Shown in pieces: positions 50,418 to 58,408 of a stretch of 64,000 nt of DNA. The stretch is taken from NCBI RefSeq assembly GCF_000242595.2, contig NC_017098.1:1612001-1676000 (forward strand), given 5' to 3'. The position numbers and the translations under genes were made by a program. Below the pieces are notes generated by a model that had not been told where the DNA came from, ran no database searches, and worked only from the letters and a program-made list of their open reading frames with translations. The number at the start of each line of letters is the position of its first letter. Position 1 is the stretch's first letter. The DNA comes from Spirochaeta africana DSM 8902 (GTDB lineage Bacteria; Spirochaetota; Spirochaetia; DSM-27196; DSM-8902).

Positions 50418-51854
50418 TTAAAACAGCGACAGGGTGGTTTCCAGACCGGAATTGACCTGCCAGGGCGAGCTTGAGCTGCTGTAGGGATCGTATCTCAGGT
50501 CATACAACAAGGTGATTACGGCAGGCCCGGTATGGTAGTTGATCCGTGCGCCAATAACCGCATTAACCGGATCTACGATGTCCTCGAAAGATCCGATCTG
50601 TTCCTTCTGATAAAAGGCATGCGCCGACAGCCCCGGCAGAATCCCGTCGGCAATGGTCAGCGCCGCTTCAAGCTCCGGCAGCAGCCCTTTGTCGCTGTCC
50701 GGGCGAAACGGTCCTGACATACCGGCGGTAAAGACCACGCCGCCGTCCAGCAGCGAAACCCCGGTATTGGCCAGCCAGCCGATATAGCCGGGACGATCCA
50801 CCTCTCCACTGTAGACCAGATAGCGATCGACTCGATACAGGTCATAGGTACGGTTGAAATAGACAGGCTGGAAACCGTCGCCCATAAACCGCAACTGGGC
50901 ATTGAAGGGGAGAAAGCTGAACAGGCGTCCGCCGGTGCCCAGCATGGCACCAACCGCCTGGTCCTGGGCTACGGCATCGGCAAAAACCGCCAGATCAAGA
51001 ACGGGGTTGCTGACCAGTGGCTGCCGGATATCCATGCCCCACACGACAGCCAGTGCATCATCATCGGGCTCTATCAGGGGGTCATCACCAAAATACTCAC
51101 TGCCAGGGGTGGTACGGGCAATAAAATAGGGATCACGGTCCAGCACCGCCGTAAACCCGACCTGGGCACTCGTAAGCAGGGGAATATCGGTATACACCAG
51201 TGGGCGGGCGTACACACGGGCACCAAACAGATCCATTCTGGCCAGGTTGGCAGCAAAGGTCTGAATCCCGAGCACCGGAAAGTCCAGCAGCGAACCGTCA
51301 GCATTTACCTGAAGCCCGAAGAACCGGCGCTCAGGAAAGAAGATTGCATTGCTGTAGTTACCCAGAATGAAACCATTGCCAAGGCTTGCGCCATTGATAG
51401 TGCCGAGTGAAGCGTACAGGGGATCCCCGACGGTACCCCAGCGGATATAGCGTATTTTGGGGAGATACAGCGAGAGCACACCGCGCCCCTCGTCAGCATC
51501 AGGAACCCAGTCCTCCTGACGTACGGTAAAGCCGTCACTGGTATTGTGATCACCGGTAAAGGTATAATTCAGGGTAAGATCGAGCCCTACACCGAGCTTC
51601 CCGATGGAAATGTCCGGAGAGAGGCGCAGGCTCTGGTAGGTAAAGGTTGCCGGTCCGTTTTCTCCGTCGTAGTCGGGATTGGGAAAGGTCTGCACGCCAA
51701 TGCCGGCTGCCAGGCCAAAATCAAACTGCAGCGATTGCTGTTCTGCTTCCGGGGGATCGGCAGCGCTATCATTGTCCTCGGCCACTGCCGGCAGGGCAAT
51801 AAAAATCCCCGACAGTATCAGAAACGGGAGTACCCACCCACGCAACACGTTCAT
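50418..51854 (-). CDS. Outer-membrane beta-barrel protein, paralogue of the FecR-barrel
   Basis: The ATG at 51854 has GGAGG five to six bases upstream, giving 478 residues with a signal peptide (VLPFLILSGIFIALPAVA, cleavage before EDND). The mature protein is barrel-like throughout: alternating strands, aromatic turns, final LETTLSLF. It shares LPKIRYIRWGTVGDPLY, LGNGFILGNYSNAIFFPERRFFGLQVN and DLFGARVYARP with the barrel half of the adjacent gene but lacks the FecR domain. The in-frame GTG/ATG region up to 51911 is less likely. Porin or surface protein of unknown specificity. Confidence 0.72.
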   Translation of the reverse strand: MNVLRGWVLPFLILSGIFIALPAVAEDNDSAADPPEAEQQSLQFDFGLAAGIGVQTFPNPDYDGENGPATFTYQSLRLSPDISIGKLGVGLDLTLNYTFTGDHNTSDGFTVRQEDWVPDADEGRGVLSLYLPKIRYIRWGTVGDPLYASLGTINGASLGNGFILGNYSNAIFFPERRFFGLQVNADGSLLDFPVLGIQTFAANLARMDLFGARVYARPLVYTDIPLLTSAQVGFTAVLDRDPYFIARTTPGSEYFGDDPLIEPDDDALAVVWGMDIRQPLVSNPVLDLAVFADAVAQDQAVGAMLGTGGRLFSFLPFNAQLRFMGDGFQPVYFNRTYDLYRVDRYLVYSGEVDRPGYIGWLANTGVSLLDGGVVFTAGMSGPFRPDSDKGLLPELEAALTIADGILPGLSAHAFYQKEQIGSFEDIVDPVNAVIGARINYHTGPAVITLLYDLRYDPYSSSSSPWQVNSGLETTLSLF

Positions 51855-51930
51855 TTTTTCCTCCTCATGGCTGTGTATTTGAATATAGTGCGTACCGGTA
51901 AAAAAATCCATGCCGTGGTATATAGCTTAC

Positions 51931-51961
51931 AAAAAAGCAGGTATATACGGGAATTCCTGCT
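51931..51961 (-). terminator. Intrinsic terminator of the giant exported protein gene
   Basis: On the minus strand agcagg (51956-51961), 14-base loop, cctgct (51936-51941) and six T residues (51931-51936). The first arm overlaps the stop codon of the 1635-residue gene. It separates that gene from the two barrel genes, whose own weak promoter element TATATT lies at 51882-51887. Confidence 0.6.
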
Positions 51962-54900
51962 ACCAGCTGATTTCTGCATACAGACTGGCGGTAATGCCGG
52001 TATCCCAGAAGGCCTCTTCAATGCTGTCGATCCGGCGACGCTGACTGCCGAGCTGCAGATCGGCACCAATCGAGAGGTTGCTGTCTCGCTGCACCGATAC
52101 ATGGTATCCCAGAAAAACCGCGGCAAGGCTCTGGTCACCGCTGTTATCGAGTCGTACCGTAAGATCCGGCCCCTGCTGCAGTTGCCCCTCGGGCAGGAGT
52201 GACCATGTGGTTGTTATTTCCTGCCAAAATCGCAGTCGTGCGCTGCTGTCGGATCTCCAGTCATGCTGGCGCTGTTCAAGTAACAGACGGGTTTCCCAAC
52301 GCTGTTCGAGGTTCAATTCGATACGCTCGCTGCGTACAAATCTGCTGTATAACCGTGGCTGTATCAACAGCAGCTGCTGTGGCAGTTCAAGCCTGGTTCG
52401 AAAGGTGCCAATATAGTCATCGATGTCATACCACGAAAAATACGGGGCAGCCCCGGTCCGTCCGAACATATTGGTGGCACGGTACCGGCTGTTGAGCTCG
52501 ATTATCCGCCGATCACGGCTCACGGTTGGTGATTCCTGCAGCCTTCTTTCGAGCTTCAGCTCGAGCGCCTGCGGCAGCCAGAGGTCAAGCCTGCTGGCAG
52601 CCGGGCTTCTGTTTACCCCGATGGCATGCTGGTAGCGAACCTCCACCGCGTTGTCGTTCTCGTCCAGCTGGAGCGACAGGCCTGGGGACATATCAAGCCC
52701 GGGCACCTGCCAGATCAGCTGGCGATACGGGGACAGCAATGAGAATGCCTGCGCAGTTTCTCCGGCAACGCCCTGCCAGCCATCGGGAAATGCCGTATCG
52801 CCGGCGGGGCGTTTTACATCAAACCCGCGCTGGAGTTCATAGCTTAGCTGGAGGTCAAGCGGCCCGTACTCGGGAGAAGCGATACGTGTTTCAATCACCG
52901 CATCGGCCTGACGCTCAGTCGCTGTTCCTGGCAGTTCGGGTGAGCCGTAGCTGCGGCTGCCAAGCTGCAGACTGCCAGCAAGCTGACCATTTTGCTGCAG
53001 CGGGATCGAGCTTTGCAACTGCTGCCGCAAGATACGCTCATGGACATCGGGTGCCGGATGCATCAGCAGCTGATAGTCCTGGAGTGCCTGCCCTGGATAC
53101 TGCTGATAGGCGTCGTTGCTGCCCTGATATCCCGAATGCTGCTGCCAGTGTACCTCCAGTCCGAGCAGTGGTCGATCAGACCGCCCCAGACCGGAAAACA
53201 GGATCCAGGACTGTCGCAGTCGATCAGGAGTAATGGCGGCCTCCCCGCCTGTGGTTATTCTGAGCGGCAGATCACGCAGGTCCTGACGAGCCCAGAGATG
53301 CAGCCGGCGCCGGCGCGAATCCCCGTCTGTCCCCGCCATGCGGTAGCTGTCCAGAAAATGCAGCCCCGGCTCATCAGCGAGAACCCCGGTCGAGGATGGG
53401 GATCGGGTGGCAGCTGCCCCCATACGAGGGATTACCAGGTCATTTTCCGGGTTCGCTAACGGGGCGGCCAAGCTGTGAGCGGCCTCGATCAGCCGCAGCT
53501 CGGGAGCACCCTGGTGGTTGTAGGTTGCCGCGGCGGAGCCGGCGATCCGGAATGGTCCGACAGCAATCCCGGCGCCGCTCTCCATCTCGCCGGTCAACAG
53601 GGCGGAATCTTCTCCGGGGCTGCCGCTTGCCCTGGCGCGGGCAGCGAGCTCAAGCTGCGGGGAGTGCAGCGGACCGGCCAGATGCTGACCCGGAGCGGCA
53701 TACCGGTAGCTGGCGCTTATACCGGCCTCGGCCTCGGTTCGGCTGCCTTCCAGGCTCGGTTCCTCGATCCCGACAACAAAACCCTGTTCCGGATCATCGG
53801 GTGTTAACTCGATCCGGTATGACTGCGGCGCCCCGCTTCTCAGCTGTATCGGTACACGAACGCGGCGAGTTTCGTTCGGCAGCAGAACGAATGAGGACGT
53901 ACTGCTGCTCCCGTCGGGGGAGTACAGCTGTATTCTGCCGGATACCGTCTGTGCGCTGTCACCATGCAGGGTGAAAACTGCCTCGCGCCCCAGCTGATCA
54001 CGGGATGCAGTAATCGGGCCACTCAGGTAATAGGGCGGTGCGGTATCCGCATCGCCAGGATCATACCCCGCCGGGTCGTAGCGTACTATCAGTCTGTTGC
54101 CCGTGGTCTCGGTCGAAAGACCTGTCGAGAGATCGCCTATTGGCAGACGCCGGCTGCGCCAGTTTCCCAGCGCCAGTATGCCGGCCTCAGGATCCATGGT
54201 GCTGTCGGAATCGCGAACCACCAGCACCCGGACCCCGGTTGCCTGCTGCAGCTGTCGTCGCGCGGCAGACGACAGTTGGCTGAAATCCAGCTGTACAGTG
54301 GCAGCGGAGTCACCTTCGGCGGTTGTCGCAAGCTGATCGGTTATGTCAAAACTCAGTTCCGGAACCCACTGGGATGGGGGCATGCCTGGATCAAGACTCC
54401 CGGATCGCCCCCAGTCCTCCGAGACGGTGGGGCTGCCGCTGGCCAGACCGGCCAGTGCTGCATGGCGACTGCCCAGCAGTACCCTGCCATCGGCGGTCGA
54501 AAACGGGATGCCGTTACTGCCGCTGTCCAGGGTGCCGTCGTTGTCCAGGTCTTCTGCCGGACGACCAAACTGCAGGAGTACTCGCGGGGAATGCGTCACT
54601 TCCGGATCTTCGAGCCGGTGGACTACGCTCAGTTCCAGCAGATCAGCCTCGGCGATATCCTGCATGCTGTGTCTCAGCAGCTGAGCCCCGACCCAGTCGG
54701 CGCCATCACCCAGGGCATACTCAATGACTGCCCACGGATCGGACTCGGTGCTGCCGCCGATAACCGGGCGTGCCAGATACGGACCGGCCAGATCGCCATC
54801 AGTGCTGCGGTAGCCCGGATCGATGGTGACCCCGGAAAGTGCCAGCGACGGATACTCAAGATAATCCCCGCGCAGCAGCGGGGTTATGCGATACCGGAGT

Positions 54901-56867
54901 TCACCGCGCGTACTGTGCCGCAGCAGGGTCGCCGCAAACCCGTCCGGTTGATCCAGGCTGGCGGCAACATCCCCCGGGGGTGCCGCCATGCGTACTCCCT
55001 GTGGAGGAAAATTTACGCTGCGCATGCCATCCCAGGCAATCAATCGTGCGTCCTGCCCGGGGGAGATACTGCCCAGCGAAAGCTGCAGACTGCTATGCCA
55101 TGCATGTCGCTGATCACGGTAGTTCAGTTCGGCGTGCGTGCGGGCGGTGCGCGGTTGTGTCTGGCGATCCTGCTCGTCGGAAAATCCCCAATACCCCTGC
55201 TGAGTGACTGACCAGTTTGTTCTGTTCCCCGTCTGCCCACGCAGACCACTGCGAAACTGCAGCAGCGGACTACCTTCATCTCCCGCCCGGTAAAACCGGA
55301 CCAGCAGGACTTCGTCCGGCAGCAGGGCGGGGTAGAGTTCCAGGGTACTGCTGGCTGCATCGTAGCGATACGCGCTGGTGATACGGCCATTGCGGAAGAC
55401 CTGCAGCGATCCCGGCAGCAGATCGACCGGCAGTTTGATCGGGGCTGATTCCCGTTCGCCGGTCGGCTCCGGCAGGATGGTAACCTCAGGATAGATCCCG
55501 CTGGGGCCGCCGTGCAGGACATCGGGAAACCAGTATAACGGGTAGCGCCAGCCTGGTTCCCGTGGGGACACCCCGCTCCATGACAGTGCCAGGCTGCCGT
55601 TGTCAGCCGCGACACGCAAGGCAGTCGGGGTATCCCCCGGAGACAGTACAGCGTTCAGATACCCCGTTTCCGGCAGATCAGCCTGGCTCGGGAAACGGTT
55701 GTAGCGGCCGAACGGGCTGTAGCGGCCAGGCAGATGCAGCAGCAGTGCGTTCTCGGCAATCATGGTACCGCCGTCGCGGACGCTGTAGCGAAACTGGCGC
55801 GGCTGCAGCCCGTGACGTTCCAGGTATGCCTCCCAATCCTCGCTGTCCCAGCCGAAATCCGCCGAATCAGGCTGCTGTTGTGGGCCGCGCTGTGGCCAGC
55901 CAGGTGCAGTGAAGTCGTAAACAGCAGCGCTGCCGAGTGCACTGTCGCCGATTTCATACACATTGCCATTGCTGGCGGCGCGGTAGTACAACAGTACCGC
56001 ACCCTCATTGAACACCTGCAGCACCTGCTGGTCCAACGACAGCCGGTAGTCCTGACCTTCACGGGCACGGCGCACGGGTATCTCCGATTCACTGCTGCCA
56101 ACGGATACGGCGGTCAGTGAGCCATTCGGATCCTGGACCCATACGCGCAGATCCTCCAGCGGGGCACCGGCGTCGGGAAGCACGAACTCCCGGGGCTCTC
56201 GTGTACGGCGCAGGGTGATGGTGTCCGGTTGAATCTCGCCGCTGCTGGCAAAATAACGCTGATCCCAACCGCCGCTGTGCACGGTCAGGCGGGTATGATT
56301 TTCCCAGTCCGGGGTCAGGAAATGCAGCATCAGGCCGGCCGTGGAGTCTGTGCCAGGATCTGCCGTCAATCCGGGATATCCCGGGAAGGTAAACGGTCCA
56401 TATCCGAGCACGGCTGACTGCAGCACCTCATCCTTGGTTCCCCGATACCCGATCAGAAAGCTCCGGGCTTCGGCATTGCCATGCAGCTCGGTAGAGAGAA
56501 AGTACCGATTCTCGATCCAGACCGAGGTGATAGTCTGAACCTGGTTTTCCAGCGGACTGGGCGAGAAGCCCGGCAGACGGGTGCCAAACAGGGTTCTGTC
56601 GCCAAGTTCGGCCGGCTGCCGCCGAAACCCCAGTCCGAATCCGCTGGAAGCACGCCAGGTTCCACTCATAAGCAGTGAAACCTCGGCATCATCGACATCG
56701 TAGGTGAATAATGCCTCTTCATCCTCCGGCACAAGGATACCGGGAACCAGCAGTCGAGACCAGTTTACCTCGCTGCCGCGTGCGGGCGCGATACCAGCCC
56801 CTGCCAGAGCGAGTGCACAGAGTGTGAGGGCGCAGCAGCGCCTGGTTCCCCTTGTGAGCAGCGTCAT
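51960..56867 (-). CDS. Giant (1635-residue) exported beta-rich protein, probable outer-membrane protein
   Basis: The largest gene in the window. The signal peptide is CCALTLCALALAGAGIAPARG before SEVN. The N-terminal third alternates short beta segments with Arg/Trp/Tyr turns (TWRASSGFGLGFRRQPAELGDRTLFG, YFLSTELHGNAEARSFLIGYRG). The middle contains apparent Ig-like or adhesion-type modules (SLQVFRNGRITSAYRYDAASSTLELYPALLPDEVLLVRFYRAG; SGPITASRDQLGREAVFTLHGDSAQTVSGRIQLYSPDG). The last 450 residues are strand-turn repeats ending in GITASLYAEISW, typical of a barrel C-terminus. It lacks a cell-wall anchor. Its size and strand content recall very large barrels such as SprA, but I cannot show homology. 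TATACT lies eight bases before the ATG. Confidence 0.7.
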   Translation of the reverse strand: MTLLTRGTRRCCALTLCALALAGAGIAPARGSEVNWSRLLVPGILVPEDEEALFTYDVDDAEVSLLMSGTWRASSGFGLGFRRQPAELGDRTLFGTRLPGFSPSPLENQVQTITSVWIENRYFLSTELHGNAEARSFLIGYRGTKDEVLQSAVLGYGPFTFPGYPGLTADPGTDSTAGLMLHFLTPDWENHTRLTVHSGGWDQRYFASSGEIQPDTITLRRTREPREFVLPDAGAPLEDLRVWVQDPNGSLTAVSVGSSESEIPVRRAREGQDYRLSLDQQVLQVFNEGAVLLYYRAASNGNVYEIGDSALGSAAVYDFTAPGWPQRGPQQQPDSADFGWDSEDWEAYLERHGLQPRQFRYSVRDGGTMIAENALLLHLPGRYSPFGRYNRFPSQADLPETGYLNAVLSPGDTPTALRVAADNGSLALSWSGVSPREPGWRYPLYWFPDVLHGGPSGIYPEVTILPEPTGERESAPIKLPVDLLPGSLQVFRNGRITSAYRYDAASSTLELYPALLPDEVLLVRFYRAGDEGSPLLQFRSGLRGQTGNRTNWSVTQQGYWGFSDEQDRQTQPRTARTHAELNYRDQRHAWHSSLQLSLGSISPGQDARLIAWDGMRSVNFPPQGVRMAAPPGDVAASLDQPDGFAATLLRHSTRGELRYRITPLLRGDYLEYPSLALSGVTIDPGYRSTDGDLAGPYLARPVIGGSTESDPWAVIEYALGDGADWVGAQLLRHSMQDIAEADLLELSVVHRLEDPEVTHSPRVLLQFGRPAEDLDNDGTLDSGSNGIPFSTADGRVLLGSRHAALAGLASGSPTVSEDWGRSGSLDPGMPPSQWVPELSFDITDQLATTAEGDSAATVQLDFSQLSSAARRQLQQATGVRVLVVRDSDSTMDPEAGILALGNWRSRRLPIGDLSTGLSTETTGNRLIVRYDPAGYDPGDADTAPPYYLSGPITASRDQLGREAVFTLHGDSAQTVSGRIQLYSPDGSSSTSSFVLLPNETRRVRVPIQLRSGAPQSYRIELTPDDPEQGFVVGIEEPSLEGSRTEAEAGISASYRYAAPGQHLAGPLHSPQLELAARARASGSPGEDSALLTGEMESGAGIAVGPFRIAGSAAATYNHQGAPELRLIEAAHSLAAPLANPENDLVIPRMGAAATRSPSSTGVLADEPGLHFLDSYRMAGTDGDSRRRRLHLWARQDLRDLPLRITTGGEAAITPDRLRQSWILFSGLGRSDRPLLGLEVHWQQHSGYQGSNDAYQQYPGQALQDYQLLMHPAPDVHERILRQQLQSSIPLQQNGQLAGSLQLGSRSYGSPELPGTATERQADAVIETRIASPEYGPLDLQLSYELQRGFDVKRPAGDTAFPDGWQGVAGETAQAFSLLSPYRQLIWQVPGLDMSPGLSLQLDENDNAVEVRYQHAIGVNRSPAASRLDLWLPQALELKLERRLQESPTVSRDRRIIELNSRYRATNMFGRTGAAPYFSWYDIDDYIGTFRTRLELPQQLLLIQPRLYSRFVRSERIELNLEQRWETRLLLEQRQHDWRSDSSARLRFWQEITTTWSLLPEGQLQQGPDLTVRLDNSGDQSLAAVFLGYHVSVQRDSNLSIGADLQLGSQRRRIDSIEEAFWDTGITASLYAEISW

Positions 56868-56875
56868 ACCGCGGT

Positions 56876-56904
56876 AGTATACTGCATTATGAGCAAAGGT
56901 TCAG
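56876..56904 (-). promoter_or_regulatory. Candidate leaderless promoter of the giant protein gene
   Basis: TATACT (56876-56881) ends eight bases before the ATG; CTGAAC at 56899-56904 is a weak -35 at 17 bases. The -10 is part of the palindrome agtatact (56876-56883), so it also reads TATACT on the plus strand toward the DUF503 gene, 25 bases before its start. Confidence 0.35.
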
Positions 56905-56908
56905 TGCC

Positions 56909-57202
56909 ATGATGGTGGTATCCATGCTGCAGGTGATTATCGAGTTCCCCGGGGTAACCAGCATCAAGGAAAAACGACGTTCGCTGGTCAGTCTGAAGAG
57001 CAAATTGATGCACAAGTTCAAATTGTCGGCGGCCGAGGTTGACCTGCAGCAAAGTCTGCAGTTCGGACAGATAGGGTGTGCGTATGTCAGCAACAAGCAG
57101 TCTCTGGGAGAATCGGTTCTGCACAAGGCTCTCGATTTCCTGGAAACCGCAGCCCCGGGCAGGGTACACGATTTCCAGATCTACAGCGAGATTTATACCT
57201 AA
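56909..57202 (+). CDS. DUF503 (YlxP-like) small protein
   Basis: The 97-residue protein has the DUF503 pattern: VVSMLQVIIEFPGVTSIKEKRRSLVSLKSKLMHKFKLSAAEVD, then QIGCAYVSNKQSLGESVLHKALDFLE. In other bacteria YlxP sits beside rbfA and infB and is thought to act in ribosome maturation. Here it is isolated. ATG 56912 is an alternative start; AAAGG lies upstream. It overlaps the convergent ComFB gene by four bases. Confidence 0.85.
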   Translation: MMVVSMLQVIIEFPGVTSIKEKRRSLVSLKSKLMHKFKLSAAEVDLQQSLQFGQIGCAYVSNKQSLGESVLHKALDFLETAAPGRVHDFQIYSEIYT

Positions 57203-57891
57203 GCCTCCGGCAGCAGATACATGTCAGGGACCCGATGATCCGGACCGCCAAACAGATCCTCCGGCTTGGTAACGCGTGGATGCAGACACAGGGTGAAATG
57301 GTGCCGGAGCGGTTCATAGCGCTCACCGAGCACCTGCAGTTCACACGCAAATTCCCGTACAGTGTCGGCTGAGTCAGCGGCGGAGATCCTCGGCCAGAAA
57401 GCATAGGATCCGTTGGTCTGACTGGCCACCGGGTAGGGATTCTGCCAGTTCTGGTCAATCATCGCAGCTTTACTGCCATCGATATGCAGTTCGATCTCCA
57501 CATCCCCGACCGGTTCAAAACTGAGGCCATGCAGTAACCGCCCCTTGATTACCGGGAAGTGGTAGGCCAGCGCAGGCATGTCGGTCTGGCTGGAGGCATC
57601 CCCGGTATAGTAGGCACGCCGGATTGTGGTAACCCTGCGCAGCCCTTCATGTACCAGCGACAGAATGTCCGCCTCCAGCTGGGGATTCAGGGAAAACTCG
57701 GTATCGGCGTACGCCTGCCCGCGCCCTGAACTTACATACCGCGGCGGTAAACGGTTCAGCACGTAACAGGCGGCATCAACCCGGCACTGATCGGTGGTAG
57801 CAAAATGCGGGGAGCTTGAACATTGATCCTCGTCAGCAATTTCCTTGATGACGCGAAACACCTCGTCCTCGAGTATGTTACGAACCTTCAT
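57199..57891 (-). CDS. ComFB-domain protein with C-terminal beta-rich extension
   Basis: The ATG at 57891 has GGGAG six bases upstream, giving 230 residues. Residues 1-90 are a ComFB domain: KVRNILEDEVFRVIKEIADED, then two cysteines (DQCSSS, DQCRVDAACYVLNRLPPRYVSSGRG) and EADILSLVHEGLRRVTTIRR. ComFB proteins of cyanobacteria are reported to bind cyclic dinucleotides, and the family is widespread in spirochaetes. About 120 extra residues (FPVIKGRLLHGLSFEPVGDVEIELHIDG, NPYPVASQTNGSYAFWP) resemble a carboxypeptidase-regulatory or Ig-like fold. It overlaps the upstream small gene by 14 bases. Confidence 0.8.
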   Translation of the reverse strand: MKVRNILEDEVFRVIKEIADEDQCSSSPHFATTDQCRVDAACYVLNRLPPRYVSSGRGQAYADTEFSLNPQLEADILSLVHEGLRRVTTIRRAYYTGDASSQTDMPALAYHFPVIKGRLLHGLSFEPVGDVEIELHIDGSKAAMIDQNWQNPYPVASQTNGSYAFWPRISAADSADTVREFACELQVLGERYEPLRHHFTLCLHPRVTKPEDLFGGPDHRVPDMYLLPEA

Positions 57892-58339
57892 AGTTACTCC
57901 CTTCGATATCCGGATCGAATAGTATGCCAACCTGTTCCTCGACTGCCTGTACAGCGGTTGTCAGATCGCGCAGTGTTTCCTTGAGCGAGAAATAGTTCAA
58001 CCCCGCGTAGTACAGTTTACTGTGAATGGTAAAGATTATGTCCTCGCCCTCGGTACGGACTACGTAATAGCAGCCGAATTCATAACAGATATCCTGCAGT
58101 ATGCTCATCTGGGCACGGAGGAATGCACCCAGCCGCGCCGAGAACAGAAAGGTGTATGCAAGTTCAAGAAAACGACACTCACGGTCTATATAGATAAAAC
58201 CGCCAGGGGTTGCGGCACGATGGAAGCCGGCCGTATAGGCATCTTCATCGTATTCCTCGGACTCGATGTTGTATCCGAGTTCCTTGAACAGCAGGGTGAC
58301 CCTGCGTATGCGTTCCTTCATCAGTCTGGATTGCTTCAT
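57878..58339 (-). CDS. Small hypothetical protein coupled to ComFB
   Basis: A 153-residue cytoplasmic protein. It opens KQSRLMKERIRRVTLLFKELGYNIE and continues RECRFLELAYTFLFSARLGAFLRAQMSILQDICYEFGCYYVVRTEGEDIIFTIHSKLYYAGLNYFSLKETLRDL. The alpha-beta pattern recalls small chaperone-like (YbjN/T3SS-chaperone) folds, but I do not recognise a family. It overlaps the ComFB gene and precedes it, so the two proteins probably work together. Confidence 0.65.
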   Translation of the reverse strand: MKQSRLMKERIRRVTLLFKELGYNIESEEYDEDAYTAGFHRAATPGGFIYIDRECRFLELAYTFLFSARLGAFLRAQMSILQDICYEFGCYYVVRTEGEDIIFTIHSKLYYAGLNYFSLKETLRDLTTAVQAVEEQVGILFDPDIEGSNYEGS

Positions 58340-58345
58340 AGTCTT

Positions 58346-58359
58346 GCTACTACTGTAGC
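58346..58359. promoter_or_regulatory. Short palindrome before the ComFB operon
   Basis: gctac-tact-gtagc lies seven bases upstream of the small gene's start codon. It could be an operator or a 5' hairpin near the start codon. Only 5-base arms, so it may be chance. Confidence 0.25.
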
Positions 58360-58408
58360 CTAACTCGGGGTGGCATTCAAGCCGGGTTCAACTCACCAGC
58401 CGGCCGTT

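Noticed and set aside
53964-55211. Plus-strand open frame of 415 codons inside the giant protein gene
   Set aside because: Antisense shadow with no start signal or domain. The other long frames here overlap one another in the same way.
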